64,000 bases of DNA from Acidaminobacter sp. JC074 (GTDB taxonomy: Bacteria > Bacillota > Clostridia > Peptostreptococcales > Acidaminobacteraceae): assembly GCF_022496765.1 (NCBI RefSeq), contig NZ_VANV01000027.1:1-64000 (forward strand), read 5' to 3'. A program made the translations under genes and the position numbers. This document shows positions 45,056-54,311 of this stretch, in pieces. The stretch's first letter is position 1. The number at the start of each line of letters is the position of its first letter. The notes under the pieces were generated by a model that was not told where the DNA came from, made no database searches, and worked only from the letters and a program-made list of their open reading frames with translations.

Positions 45056-45676
45056 ATGAAAAATAATTGGTTTTCAATAATTTTAGGACTTTTAGTCATT
45101 AGTGGTGGTCTTGTTATATTTACTTGGTTAGATAGCCCTGAAAGTAGATCTTTAGAAGCTCATATTAAGCAATCAAGTAGCAGTTATGCTAATAGAGTAA
45201 GAATGTATGGAGGTATTAATGGTATAGGTGCATTGGATCTTACTATGGTTGCAAAAGAGCTAGGTGGTGAGTATGAGGATATACTTTTATTTGTGTTTGA
45301 TAAGGAAACAAAAGAAGAAACACTTAATCACATTTCAGGCGATAAAATACAAAAAATAAATGCCATGAAATCTGTCATTAAAGACAGTGGTAATTTGTTA
45401 TCATACGAAGTTGATTTTGATAATAAAAAGAAAATTGAATTGAAAGTTGGACAAGAATTAGCAATCAAAATTAATAAATCTCATAAGTTAATTGATGAAA
45501 CAACCTTGTTATTTTCTTCATCAAGTGACAAAGATGTTTTTAAGATGAATGAAGATGATTTTCTAACTGGTTATATTGTCATAAAAGGCGTGGCTAAAGG
45601 AAAGGCAAAGCTGAATACTCTTATTATCAATGTGGGTGGTTCAAAGGTAGAGGAAGTTGAAATTCTTGTGAAATGA
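45056..45676 (+). CDS. Secreted or membrane-anchored protein, unknown
   Basis: A 206-residue protein with one N-terminal hydrophobic segment (about 6-24) that is a signal peptide or anchor, then a polar extracytoplasmic part. The last 80 residues (KKKIELKVGQELAIKI, TGYIVIKGVAKGKAKLNTLIINV) look like a beta-sandwich of the bacterial Ig-like (BIG2) kind. No catalytic motif. GGAGG precedes the ATG. Probable cell-surface role near the end of the exopolysaccharide region; otherwise unrecognised. Confidence 0.6.
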   Translation: MKNNWFSIILGLLVISGGLVIFTWLDSPESRSLEAHIKQSSSSYANRVRMYGGINGIGALDLTMVAKELGGEYEDILLFVFDKETKEETLNHISGDKIQKINAMKSVIKDSGNLLSYEVDFDNKKKIELKVGQELAIKINKSHKLIDETTLLFSSSSDKDVFKMNEDDFLTGYIVIKGVAKGKAKLNTLIINVGGSKVEEVEILVK

Positions 45677-45907
45677 TGGATTCAAATGGTTTTACTCTTT
45701 TCACTAATGATGATGAACCTAAAAAGGTTGTTATGTGGTTTGATTTTATTGGGTTGTGATAGAAGGAGTTTTCTGCATACAAAGTTGCGAGTAGTGTTTA
45801 AGAAATATGAATTCATTTATCAGCATAAAATCTATATATGCTTTACTTTTGAATGTTTGATAGGTATGAATGTTGTTAAGAAGATATGTAAGTACTTAGG
45901 GGAATGA
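45676..45907 (+). pseudogene. Frameshifted small gene (about 76 codons)
   Basis: Frame 1 from the ATG at 45676 reads MDSNGFTLFTNDDEPKK then VVMWFDFIGL and stops; frame 2 carries on directly with DRRSFLHTKLRVVFKKYEF, IYQHKIYICFTFEC and MNVVKKICKYLGE up to 45907. Removing one T in GGGTTGTGATAG (about 45753-45764) joins the two into one plausible protein. The ATG overlaps the previous stop (TGATG). Either a real inactivating mutation or a single-base sequencing error; a programmed shift is less likely, since the slip site is poor. Family unknown. Confidence 0.6.
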
Positions 45908-45909
45908 TG

Positions 45910-47082
45910 ATGAGAAAAATTATAATTGGAATTATAGTTACGCTGACAACACTGTGTTTATCATGTGGCATGGATGGGGATGATCAAATAGGCGTAGAAA
46001 AAGATGCTGGAATAGTGGGAAATGACAATTTAGTAGTGGCGCAAGATCTTTTGAGTACAGATGTAAACACATTTAATGATACGATAAGTGAAGATGAAAT
46101 GGTTTCAGACCTTCAGCATGAAAATCCATTAGAAGAGAAGTTACAAGAAAGAATCAATCTTATTTTAGAATCCTTGCAACTTATTGAAGATGGTGTTACT
46201 GAAGAAGTCTATGAGTATGATGGGAAAACATACTATAAGTATGGTGGTGAGTATGACACATATGATAAGTTTATGGACTACTTTGGTAGAGCCATATATG
46301 AGCCGCGTTTAGAGCTTTGGTACAGAATTGCTATTAATTCAGGATATATAATTGAAGTTGATGAAAAATTATATAAGCTGCCATGTCCAGAGTATGTATT
46401 TAAAGATACTGAATTTACCATTGAGTCAATTCATCCATACTCTGATACTATTGGTGTTTATACAAATTCAGATCTTATGTTCTATAGTAAGTTAGAGTTA
46501 TTTTCCTATAAAGGTCAGTGGTATACCAACACTAGAACAATGCCAAAAATCTCTACATCTGATATATATCATCAAACTGAACACATAGAGTACGCCTACG
46601 AGTTTGATACTTCCATGGTCATAGAAAGATTTAAGAAGGATTTTGAAATCTTAAATGGTTTAAGAAATAATCAATATCTAGGAAAAAGAGTTGAAATTGA
46701 TGATATGAAGTATATCCGAATGAAGGTTAGTCCAGATCATGACAACATGACTTTTGAAGAGTTTTGCATCCTGTTAGATGAGCGCGCGACTAAGACAGAT
46801 AAACTTCAATTTTTTTCTTACATGTTAGATGAAAACTGGATAATTTATGAGGATGAGTTGTATGGTGAACCAAGATATGAATCACCTGAAAATAATCCCT
46901 TGATAGAAAATATAATAGGCATAGAGTTTCCTTCACCCGAGCAAAATTACATACATATATCATTGATATTTGAGGATTTCGAAGTTGATGGCATTCAGGT
47001 TTTTGATGATGTGAGCTATTATGTTATAAAGCTTGATGAGGAAGAATACAAATCACTTTGGTATTATTATTATACTCAATAA
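45910..47082 (+). CDS. Lipoprotein of unknown function
   Basis: A 390-residue lipoprotein. The signal peptide IIIGIIVTLTTLCLSCG ends in a lipobox (LSC), so the Cys at about 19 should be lipid-modified and the protein fixed to the outer face of the membrane. The rest is acidic, with many Tyr, Asp and Glu, and I see two similar segments, each with a YDxFMDYFxRAxYEPR- or FEEFCILLDERA-like helix followed by DEKLYKLP- or EDELYGEP-like strands, hinting at an internal duplication. Three ATGs in a row start the frame; AGGGG fits the third (45910) best. Confidence 0.65.
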   Translation: MRKIIIGIIVTLTTLCLSCGMDGDDQIGVEKDAGIVGNDNLVVAQDLLSTDVNTFNDTISEDEMVSDLQHENPLEEKLQERINLILESLQLIEDGVTEEVYEYDGKTYYKYGGEYDTYDKFMDYFGRAIYEPRLELWYRIAINSGYIIEVDEKLYKLPCPEYVFKDTEFTIESIHPYSDTIGVYTNSDLMFYSKLELFSYKGQWYTNTRTMPKISTSDIYHQTEHIEYAYEFDTSMVIERFKKDFEILNGLRNNQYLGKRVEIDDMKYIRMKVSPDHDNMTFEEFCILLDERATKTDKLQFFSYMLDENWIIYEDELYGEPRYESPENNPLIENIIGIEFPSPEQNYIHISLIFEDFEVDGIQVFDDVSYYVIKLDEEEYKSLWYYYYTQ

Positions 47083-47742
47083 GATTGATGATGTAATGGT
47101 ATGATTAATACCTCTAGTGTTAGAGAAAGTATTTTACTATTTATGTAGGTGTTTTGGTAAAAAGTTTGCCTTTTGAACTTGTTTTACTAGTTGATATTTT
47201 ACATGTTCAGTAATTCTTAATTAATTCTGGTTAATTGGATGTATTGTGCTAGACTGCGAATACCAAAGATCTAACATAAGAGATTCATTGATAATTCAGA
47301 TTTATTTAGAAGGCACCTCATTTTTTATAGATTTTGAATAATAAAGAAGTGATGTTCGCAGTACAGTAATATTTTATGGTAAACTAATATTAGTAAGTTT
47401 TATATGAACTTTTCAAAGTCTTTAGTTAAGAAATGAATCTTAATGATATTAATTGATTGGCCCTATATTCTAAGCAAGGTTGTTGATGATGGTTGAGATG
47501 GAGTTAGTCTATTTTTAGATTGCATGCTTTATTGTAGTTCTAATGAGAGTTATGTACTTTTCAATGAGAGTTTGATTTTATTTTCTTTTTTAGTAGATCG
47601 TTAGGTAAAGAAACTCTTGGCATTTAAGGGACATTTCATAGACAATTTCGGAAGTTGCGCCATTTTTAGTAGCCATATTTATATATAATATCATGTAAGA
47701 TTAAGTCGTTATTATTAAACTGTTTTTTGGATAGGAGGGTAT
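47083..47742. other. Gene-free stretch of 660 bp
   Basis: Very AT-rich. I see no open frame worth naming, no clear hairpin and no copy of the paired boxes. A TATAAT-like sequence near 47680-47695 may belong to the promoter of the gene at 47743. The length suggests that an older gene has decayed beyond recognition. Confidence 0.4.
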
Positions 47743-48780
47743 ATGTTTTCAACAGTAATATCAATAGTATCAGTAACTATAGCAATCTTTTCACTGGGGG
47801 TATCACTTTATATTTACAGGCTATCCCAAAATGATACCTCTTATTTGGACATTGATAATCAGTATTGTGATTTATTAAAATTAGGGTTAGATACACCTGA
47901 TTTGAGAAACTACAGTATGACATCTAACTTTTATAAATGCTCAGATGAAGATGAGTATAAGAAAAAATATGAGATATATGCTTTTATGTGTTGGAATCTT
48001 GTGGAGACAATTTATGATCAGCAGAAGGACAAGAAAGGTAGATTTAAGTTATCTGAGACTTGGATTCCAGTGATGTTTGAGGAAAACAGGTTGCATTACT
48101 CTTGGTTTAAACATAATATAAGATTGTTTAAGAAAGACTTCCAAGAATTTGTCATTGGTTCATTGAATGATATCAATATATTAGAAGGTAGTATCAATGA
48201 TCTAAAGATGCTTTATGCAAATTTTGAAAGAGATTTTCCACAAAATGAAAGAAAAAGCATAGAACATCTAGAGATGTTAATGCTTAAAAATAAGTACAAG
48301 TTGTTACTAGCAAAACATAAAATTTTTGAAGAAATTGTAGGTTATGCTTTGGTATTTGATGGAAGTGATTCAAATGCATTATGGTTGGACTACATGGCAA
48401 TTGAGGATAAATATCAAGATGCTGGATACGGTACTCTTTTATTTAACAAAATAATTGACAAAGAAGGTCAAAATAAGTTAGGTATGTTTATGGAGGTTGA
48501 AATAGATGAGGGAAAAGCAGAACAAAAAAGAAGAATTAAATTTTATGAACGATTAGGTGCAAAAAAATTAAATCTTACCTATAATTTGCCAACACCAGAA
48601 GGGCAACTACCCATGAATCTGTTTTACAAGCCAATTAATAATAATCAACTATTACCTGGGGATGTAACTAAGAAAATTATTTCTGAATCTTTTAATTACA
48701 TCCATACTGATATTCATCATAGGGACAATGTTTTTAAGACTTTTATACATACGATAAGTGATGAATATTTAGGTGCATGA
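47743..48780 (+). CDS. Membrane-anchored GNAT-family acetyltransferase
   Basis: A 345-residue protein. One N-terminal anchor (about 5-26), a helical middle of unknown type (30-160), and a GNAT domain (about 165-300) with EIVGYALVFD, LWLDYMAIEDKYQDAGYGTLLFNKII (motif A) and FYERLGAKKL (motif B). The Q/R-x-x-G-x-G loop is degenerate (DAGYG). Acceptor unknown. Its combination of a membrane anchor and an acetyltransferase is unusual; the helical middle may bind a partner. GGAGGG precedes the ATG; a terminator follows. Confidence 0.72.
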   Translation: MFSTVISIVSVTIAIFSLGVSLYIYRLSQNDTSYLDIDNQYCDLLKLGLDTPDLRNYSMTSNFYKCSDEDEYKKKYEIYAFMCWNLVETIYDQQKDKKGRFKLSETWIPVMFEENRLHYSWFKHNIRLFKKDFQEFVIGSLNDINILEGSINDLKMLYANFERDFPQNERKSIEHLEMLMLKNKYKLLLAKHKIFEEIVGYALVFDGSDSNALWLDYMAIEDKYQDAGYGTLLFNKIIDKEGQNKLGMFMEVEIDEGKAEQKRRIKFYERLGAKKLNLTYNLPTPEGQLPMNLFYKPINNNQLLPGDVTKKIISESFNYIHTDIHHRDNVFKTFIHTISDEYLGA

Positions 48781-48834
48781 TTATAATAATTATGAGAAAG
48801 CAGTAGTGATTTGGTTTATTCATATAGTGACAAT

Positions 48835-48870
48835 GCCAGCTGAATGTAAAATCAGCTGGCTTATTTTATT
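48835..48870 (+). terminator. Rho-independent terminator
   Basis: GCCAGCTGA (48835-48843) and TCAGCTGGC (48852-48860) pair perfectly, followed by TTATTTTATT. Confidence 0.85.
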
Positions 48871-48893
48871 CAAACTCTACTAATTTGACCATA

Positions 48894-49030
48894 AGTATGT
48901 CCTATGCTATTTCTTATGAGTTTCATCAAAGTTTATGCCTAGCAGAGGACTAGATCATATTAATATATTTTTGTTTCATCTTGTGCAATTGTGTGGTTTA
49001 TGTATTGCTGTTGGGAAGAAATAGTAATAT
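48894..49030 (+). pseudogene. Decayed vanZ fragment (first scar)
   Basis: The DNA reads SMSYAISYEFHQSLCLAED then a stop, matching SGMVYAVSDEFHQSFVPGRG of the intact VanZ at 44571. After the stop, frame is lost, with a possible echo of the VanZ end (CCWEE for CWKN). The upstream half of the gene is missing. Confidence 0.65.
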
Positions 49031-49176
49031 TTCTTTAATTGTAAATATAGCTCTTAGTCAAGGCTGGGAAATTTGTTATAATATAATTATAAATAAATTA
49101 TTATCAACTGCGATATATAGTTAGGAGAGATCCCTACATAAGGAATTAACTAATTGTAGCTCAGTATAGCTGATAT

Positions 49177-49230
49177 ATGCTTGATTCGTCTGGTGTGATT
49201 GTTATCTTATTATTTATATGGGCGTTTTGG
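49177..49230 (+). pseudogene. Decayed vanZ fragment (second scar)
   Basis: A short stretch reads MLDSSGVIVILLFIWAF, matching IIDTSGVIVGILVFLLL near the end of the intact VanZ. It lies 150 bp behind the first scar. Either the two are halves of one copy split by an insertion, or they come from two copies. Confidence 0.5.
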
Positions 49231-49252
49231 ACAAGAAAGAGATGGAGAGTGT

Positions 49253-50620
49253 ATGATAAATATTCATTTGAACAAGGAAATGGAAGATTACATAGTAGAA
49301 AGACATCTATTGTATTGTTTAGGTGAACCTAGGAGAAAATTTTACAAATATTACAGTGGTTTGAATGCGACTTCTAAAGAACATGCGATTATGAAAATTC
49401 TAAAAGAACATTTAGTGACTATTTTTATTGGTTCTGTTGATGATATAGAAACGATCATGAAGTATGAGCGTACCGAAAAACCAATCATTTCTAAACTGGG
49501 TAAGTTAAGTGATAAAGAACTGGCTCAGTTCTTTAGACAACAAAAAAATATTTTTAATTATGACAGTTTCTCTTCTTCCTATAAGAACAAACCTACAATA
49601 TTCAATGACTTATTGGATAATAGCAGATTTAGGATCATTATAAATGGTAAGAAAAAGAGAAACCTAACATTAGACCATTTGGATAATCTTAAACATCATT
49701 TTGATTTAAAGACTCTTCTCTATAATAAGCTTTGTGACCAAAATGGAATTACTAGGCTCAAGATAATTAATGACATGAATCAATTGTGTAATCCTATCTT
49801 TAAGAAGTATAATTCTTTACTAACAGGTGGCGTTAAAGTATCCATAACAGACTTTCATGTTAAATTGATTAAAGCACTAGATCAAATTCTTGAAGCTTAT
49901 AAATGGGGACCTTATGATTACATTGAAGCATTAGAGATTATAACATGTCCTTACTGTAATAGGCAATATCTTACCTTCTTTGATAAATTTAGAGCAAGAA
50001 GAAAACCAGATTTAGATCATTTTTATAGTAAATCGGACTTCCCTTTTTTAGGCATTTCCATATTTAACTTGGTACCATGTTGTAAAGTCTGTAATCAAAG
50101 CTTTAAAGGTAGTAAAAAGTTCATAAAAACAAAAAAATATGAGAGGAGTCCTTATAGGCATGAGATTATTCTAAATTCATTGAATAATCTTTCCTCATCA
50201 AATGTGATATATCCATGTATTTATCCTATCGCTAGGCATAGTCGTCTTCCAGATGATTTACAGATATTTAAGCTAAAATATGATATTAGTGGCAGTCTTG
50301 TGATTGGACTGAACTTTGCTGATATCATAAGAAGTACACATGATTTGCTTTATAACTTAGGTGTGTTCCATATCGAGGATGTTTATCAAATTCATAATAA
50401 TTATGGTCGAGATTTGTTTGATAATATTTCTATGTATACTGACGATTATATAGCTGATACTGTGAAATTGCTGCAAAGCAACCATATGACTGTTCCATCT
50501 AAAAAAGATTTGTATAAGTTTCTTATGGGAAATCAGTACTTTTCACATGAGTTTTCGGATCAAGTCTTAAGTCAGTTAACCAGAGATGTTACAAGACAAT
50601 TTATACCTAAGTATTTCTAG
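49253..50620 (+). CDS. HNH endonuclease of a Septu-like pair
   Basis: A 455-residue protein with a zinc-ribbon HNH nuclease in the middle: C232-x2-C235 (TCPYCNRQY), D255-H256 (DLDHFYSK), N272 (FNLVPCC) and C277-x2-C280. The first 220 and last 150 residues have no motif that I know. Together with the AAA ATPase gene 47 bp downstream it forms a nuclease/ATPase pair like PtuB/PtuA of Septu or the effectors of some retrons, which cut DNA or RNA on phage infection. It is longer than usual PtuB. The ATG at 49253 follows GATGGAGAG. Confidence 0.82.
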   Translation: MINIHLNKEMEDYIVERHLLYCLGEPRRKFYKYYSGLNATSKEHAIMKILKEHLVTIFIGSVDDIETIMKYERTEKPIISKLGKLSDKELAQFFRQQKNIFNYDSFSSSYKNKPTIFNDLLDNSRFRIIINGKKKRNLTLDHLDNLKHHFDLKTLLYNKLCDQNGITRLKIINDMNQLCNPIFKKYNSLLTGGVKVSITDFHVKLIKALDQILEAYKWGPYDYIEALEIITCPYCNRQYLTFFDKFRARRKPDLDHFYSKSDFPFLGISIFNLVPCCKVCNQSFKGSKKFIKTKKYERSPYRHEIILNSLNNLSSSNVIYPCIYPIARHSRLPDDLQIFKLKYDISGSLVIGLNFADIIRSTHDLLYNLGVFHIEDVYQIHNNYGRDLFDNISMYTDDYIADTVKLLQSNHMTVPSKKDLYKFLMGNQYFSHEFSDQVLSQLTRDVTRQFIPKYF

Positions 50621-50667
50621 TGTATAAATTAATGAAGTAGAAGACTGATTATTGAAAAGAGGATTAA

Positions 50668-52515
50668 ATGAAGTTAATATATTGTAGAATTATATCAAAA
50701 ATAATTGAGCAATTTGAAGACGGCCTTGAGTTATTTTTTCCAAGTGAATTCAAGGTTGTCAGTCAAATGAATGATGGCGTAATTGACTTTTCTATTAATA
50801 AAAATGATGATTTTATAGAAGATTTTTACTCAAATAAAATAAGTAACATAAGTGCCATATGTGGACCGAATGGCAGTGGCAAAAGTAATAGTGCCAATAA
50901 TATATTTGATTTACTAACAGAAATGCAAGAATCTGTTCAGTCCTTGTTGATTTTTTCATCGAATGGAAAGATTATTATATACTTTCAAAATAGGAACTTG
51001 AATGATGTCAGTAATAAGTTTAGATTCTTGTTAGATAATGAAGTTGTTGGTGAGATTCCTGTAGATAAATATGAATCACTCTTGTTAGAGTTAAACGGGG
51101 ACATTTTGCAATTTAAGTCCTTTGGAAAAAAAGATGGTGATATTTATAATACATCCTTAGGCATTGTAAGATACAGTCCAAATTTTGATTACAATTATAG
51201 AAGAACTTATCAAAGAGAAACAGACAGTGATATCCCGTTTGTTGCTTTTTCGGACAAATCTATGAATGCTCTTATAAGTGACAACATTCAAAATAGTGTT
51301 AAGGAGACCTTTGATCAATATTATATGGATATGTTTGATGGGATCTATGAGATGATAAACTCAGAAAGTTTTGATAGCAATCAAATGTATTTGCCAAACT
51401 ATATTAGCTTAAAAAACAATCCGGTTGTCGTTACCCGGGTTATTAAGAGATTAGTCGCTGCACGTCGTTCAGGTGATTATACGCAAGTAGCGAATAGTAA
51501 AATAGATTCTGTAATTTTGATGATGGATACTCTATTTTTCAAGGTCTTATTTCTAATCTATGATCAGGCTTGTGAGGATACTTCTTTTTTTGATGCATTA
51601 GATGAGTTTTCAATAGATGATTATATTCAACTAGGAAGGAATGTGACATTATGGAAGAACTTGTTTTTAAGATATCTTGAAAATTTAGACTCGAACTATA
51701 AGCCATTAGTATATAAGATATTAGATAAAATAAATGATAACCACTTTTATAAAGAAACTTTAGATACCGGTTTTGATCTTAAGAATCCAGTGCATAAAGA
51801 GTTATTTTATGAGCTGAAAGCATTAATGAAAGATGCTTCTGTTATGTACGAACTATTTAATATTTCTACTGGATTTGAAATGAAATGGCGTTTGTATTCA
51901 AATATTTATGCTGGATATAATGAGGTTTTAAAAGCAAATGCTTCGTTAACAGATATTTTGATTATTTTAGATGAACCTGAGACATGTTTTCATCCTGTTT
52001 GGAAACAGACTTTTATTACTGAACTGATTGATTTTACTGATTTTTTGATTGGTGATAAAAAAATAAAAGTACAATATTTAATCTGTAGTAATGATCCAGT
52101 TACAATAAGTGATGTTAGAGGTGATCAGTGTAATTTTTTACAGGTGAAAAAGAAAGATTCTCAGTCTTCATACCCACCATATAGAATTAGCCGGTTTGAT
52201 CGAGATCAGCAGAATACTTTTGGTGCGAATATTTATGATTTGTATAAGAATAATTATTTCATTCAAGGTGAACATGAAAAGTTCAATTCTAAAGGTGCAT
52301 TTACTGCAAAGTACCTTAGCGATTTAGCAGAAGAACTCAATGTTTTAAAACAAGAAATACAAAATAGTAGTTATGAGATAGTTATTAATAAAGTTCATTT
52401 ACTGGAGAAACGTGTTGCAGTAATTGGAGATAAGATTATCAAAAAAGTTTATAGTGATTTAATCAATGAGATTAAGATTATTAATGAATACTTGAATAGA
52501 GATCTTGATCAGTAG
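50668..52515 (+). CDS. AAA (RecF/SMC-like) ATPase of a Septu-like pair
   Basis: A 615-residue ATPase of the AAA_21/AAA_15 class. Walker A is GPNGSGKS at 66-73; Walker B is ILIILDEPETCFHP at about 430-443, followed by the D-loop-like QYLICSNDPVTISDV. The C-terminal TFGANIYDLYKNNYFIQ is characteristic of ATPases in Septu and retron-type defence modules. It should bind ATP, sense infection and control the HNH partner encoded upstream. AAGAGG precedes the ATG. There is no toprim domain, so it is not of the OLD/PARIS nuclease type. Confidence 0.85.
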   Translation: MKLIYCRIISKIIEQFEDGLELFFPSEFKVVSQMNDGVIDFSINKNDDFIEDFYSNKISNISAICGPNGSGKSNSANNIFDLLTEMQESVQSLLIFSSNGKIIIYFQNRNLNDVSNKFRFLLDNEVVGEIPVDKYESLLLELNGDILQFKSFGKKDGDIYNTSLGIVRYSPNFDYNYRRTYQRETDSDIPFVAFSDKSMNALISDNIQNSVKETFDQYYMDMFDGIYEMINSESFDSNQMYLPNYISLKNNPVVVTRVIKRLVAARRSGDYTQVANSKIDSVILMMDTLFFKVLFLIYDQACEDTSFFDALDEFSIDDYIQLGRNVTLWKNLFLRYLENLDSNYKPLVYKILDKINDNHFYKETLDTGFDLKNPVHKELFYELKALMKDASVMYELFNISTGFEMKWRLYSNIYAGYNEVLKANASLTDILIILDEPETCFHPVWKQTFITELIDFTDFLIGDKKIKVQYLICSNDPVTISDVRGDQCNFLQVKKKDSQSSYPPYRISRFDRDQQNTFGANIYDLYKNNYFIQGEHEKFNSKGAFTAKYLSDLAEELNVLKQEIQNSSYEIVINKVHLLEKRVAVIGDKIIKKVYSDLINEIKIINEYLNRDLDQ

Positions 52516-52731
52516 GGCTTACTAAACAGAAATCAGTAAGCTTTTCTATGTTTATATAATGACTTTATGAATGGTTAAACTTTAATGAGAGAAAGAATTG
52601 GATTTAATCAAAAAAAGTATCTGAAAATAATTTTAGATTATTTACGTTTTTTTTGATATATGGTTATATGGTAATTATTGAAGTATTCATGCGATCATTG
52701 AATAAGTGGTTCCTTGCATATTAGTTACAGA

Positions 52732-53182
52732 ATGACTGCAAAGAAAGGTTGGGTAATTGACTATATAGCACCATCTTCAAACATTAATTACTCCGAGTTT
52801 CCTGAATATATTCTTGATAGATTCGTAAAAGTAAGTGAAGTTAAGAACTTTATCGTACCGTAAGACACTCATTTGCATTTTGCATTGGGTTAAAATAAAA
52901 TAAAAGTCATTATATTCCCTTAGCCGGTCAAAAAGAGCTGTATAATAAGTTATCAGATTCTATGATTGAAATCTCTGTAGTAGGAGGAGACTCAAAAGCA
53001 GATATAGAAAAAAATCAAGCATTCTTAGAGATGATAGGCTATATTAATCCTTTTGATTTTCTTGAAGATTCATTCCCATAATTTAATAAGAACTCAATAC
53101 GTTATGAAAATAAAGGTGTAGATATAGATGATAATTCTATAAGAATGGATGAATTTTTTGATGAGTTTAAGTTTAATAAGTA
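52732..53182 (+). pseudogene. Decayed gene of unknown family
   Basis: Protein-like sequence is broken by stops and one frameshift: MTAKKGWVIDYIAPSSN and YSEFPEYILDRFVKVSEV, a stop, DTHLHFALG, a stop, NKIKVIIFP, then in another frame LAGQKELYNKLSDSM, IEISVVGGDSKADIEKN, QAFLEMIGYINPF, a stop, FNKNSIRYENKGVDIDD and ending DEFFDEFKFNK. Roughly 150 codons in all. It follows the HNH/ATPase pair and may be a dead third member or cargo. I do not recognise it. The 215 bp before it hold nothing that I can name. Confidence 0.6.
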
Positions 53183-53188
53183 AAAAGA

Positions 53189-53212
53189 GCATCGGTTTTC
53201 CGATGCCTTTTG
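53189..53212 (+). terminator. Bidirectional terminator
   Basis: GCATCGG and CCGATGC pair around TTTT. T-rich sequence follows on both strands (CTTTTGG on +, CTCTTTTTACTT on -). It also ends the convergent antitoxin-type gene. Confidence 0.7.
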
Positions 53213-53236
53213 GTTAGAAGTCAAATTATCTTGTTA

Positions 53237-54283
53237 CTAGAATACGTGATTGTGTTTTTGATAGAGTTTATTATTGAAATTAAAGTCTACGTTTTTTGAT
53301 ATAGCTAGTCTGTAAACCAAGAACATCTCTGGTATGTCGTAATGATTGATGATATTATAAAACTTCTCATCTGTATAGACTTTTTCAATTTCATTAAAAA
53401 CCATTTCATTAATCATCCAGTCAAAAGCCTTTTGATCTGCAAGCTTTTCTGCAAGTGGTATTTCTTTTAAAACATTGTCTTCAAATGATATAAATGATTT
53501 TGATTTGGCACTGTTAAAATCTGTTTTACAATGTGCAAGTTCATGTAGTAAGGCAAAGTACACATCAGCAGGTCTTTTATGTTTTAGAGTGATGTAAATT
53601 GCAGGTTTAGTGTCTAATACTTTAAATGCTCCTCTTATTTTACTCCCAGGTAAATCTTCAATGATACTTAAGAAGATCCCGTTATCATTGAAAAGTTTAG
53701 TTAGTTCATCTCTATTAAATATACCCCTCTTTGCAAATTGAATGATGTTCTTTACGATTTCATTGATGCTGTTTGGTGTATATTCTTCAATCTCCTGTTT
53801 CTTGGTCTCTCTAAAACATTTTTCTAGCCAAATATTGACGAGCTCAGTTTTGTCATGTTTGCTTTTGAATAAAACATTATCCACTTTATTAATAAACGGA
53901 GATGATATTCTCAGATAGGCCATAATATCCTTAACGACTTGTAGTTCGTTATCAATATCCTTTAGTATGATGTCTTCATCGTAATCTTCAAGCTGTTTAT
54001 ACTTATATCTCTTGATATATGCCTTATAGGTGTCATTGTGTTTATGAAATGCCTCTTCTATCTTTTTTTCAATATCATAAGTTGACTCAACTTTGACGAT
54101 TTCTTCAATAGTAAAAGGTGTTATCATCGAAATTTTCTTCATCAGATCAAAACTCAGCTTTCTCTTTTTATTCAGAATCATAGATAGTTGTGAAGGGTTT
54201 ATATCTAAGTGTTTTGCAAACTCATTATGGGAGATGTTTTCAAATTCTAAGTAATCAATTAAGTAATCAGCAAAATTATACAT
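53237..54283 (-). CDS. HTH/ImmA-IrrE metalloprotease-type antitoxin (HigA-like)
   Basis: A 348-residue protein. An XRE helix-turn-helix (about 8-60) has ISHNEFAKHLDINPSQLSMIL; the C-terminal half is an ImmA/IrrE (COG2856) zinc metalloprotease with ALLHELAH at about 245-252 and a downstream acidic ligand in KLADQKAFDW. Such proteins serve as antitoxins to RelE/HigB-like toxins, with the protease part also found in phage regulators. The start is the ATG at 54283 after AAAGGA; open frame runs further up to 54376 through the toxin's remaining 3' end. The toxin gene directly upstream is broken. Confidence 0.85.
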   Translation of the reverse strand: MYNFADYLIDYLEFENISHNEFAKHLDINPSQLSMILNKKRKLSFDLMKKISMITPFTIEEIVKVESTYDIEKKIEEAFHKHNDTYKAYIKRYKYKQLEDYDEDIILKDIDNELQVVKDIMAYLRISSPFINKVDNVLFKSKHDKTELVNIWLEKCFRETKKQEIEEYTPNSINEIVKNIIQFAKRGIFNRDELTKLFNDNGIFLSIIEDLPGSKIRGAFKVLDTKPAIYITLKHKRPADVYFALLHELAHCKTDFNSAKSKSFISFEDNVLKEIPLAEKLADQKAFDWMINEMVFNEIEKVYTDEKFYNIINHYDIPEMFLVYRLAISKNVDFNFNNKLYQKHNHVF

Positions 54284-54311
54284 AAGTTCCATCCTTTCTG
54301 TACATAATCTC

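Noticed and set aside
45753-45764. Programmed +1 frameshift of the prfB kind
   Set aside because: A TTG-TGA pair gives poor re-pairing after a +1 slip and there is no upstream Shine-Dalgarno-like stimulator in the right place; a simple mutation or read error is more likely.
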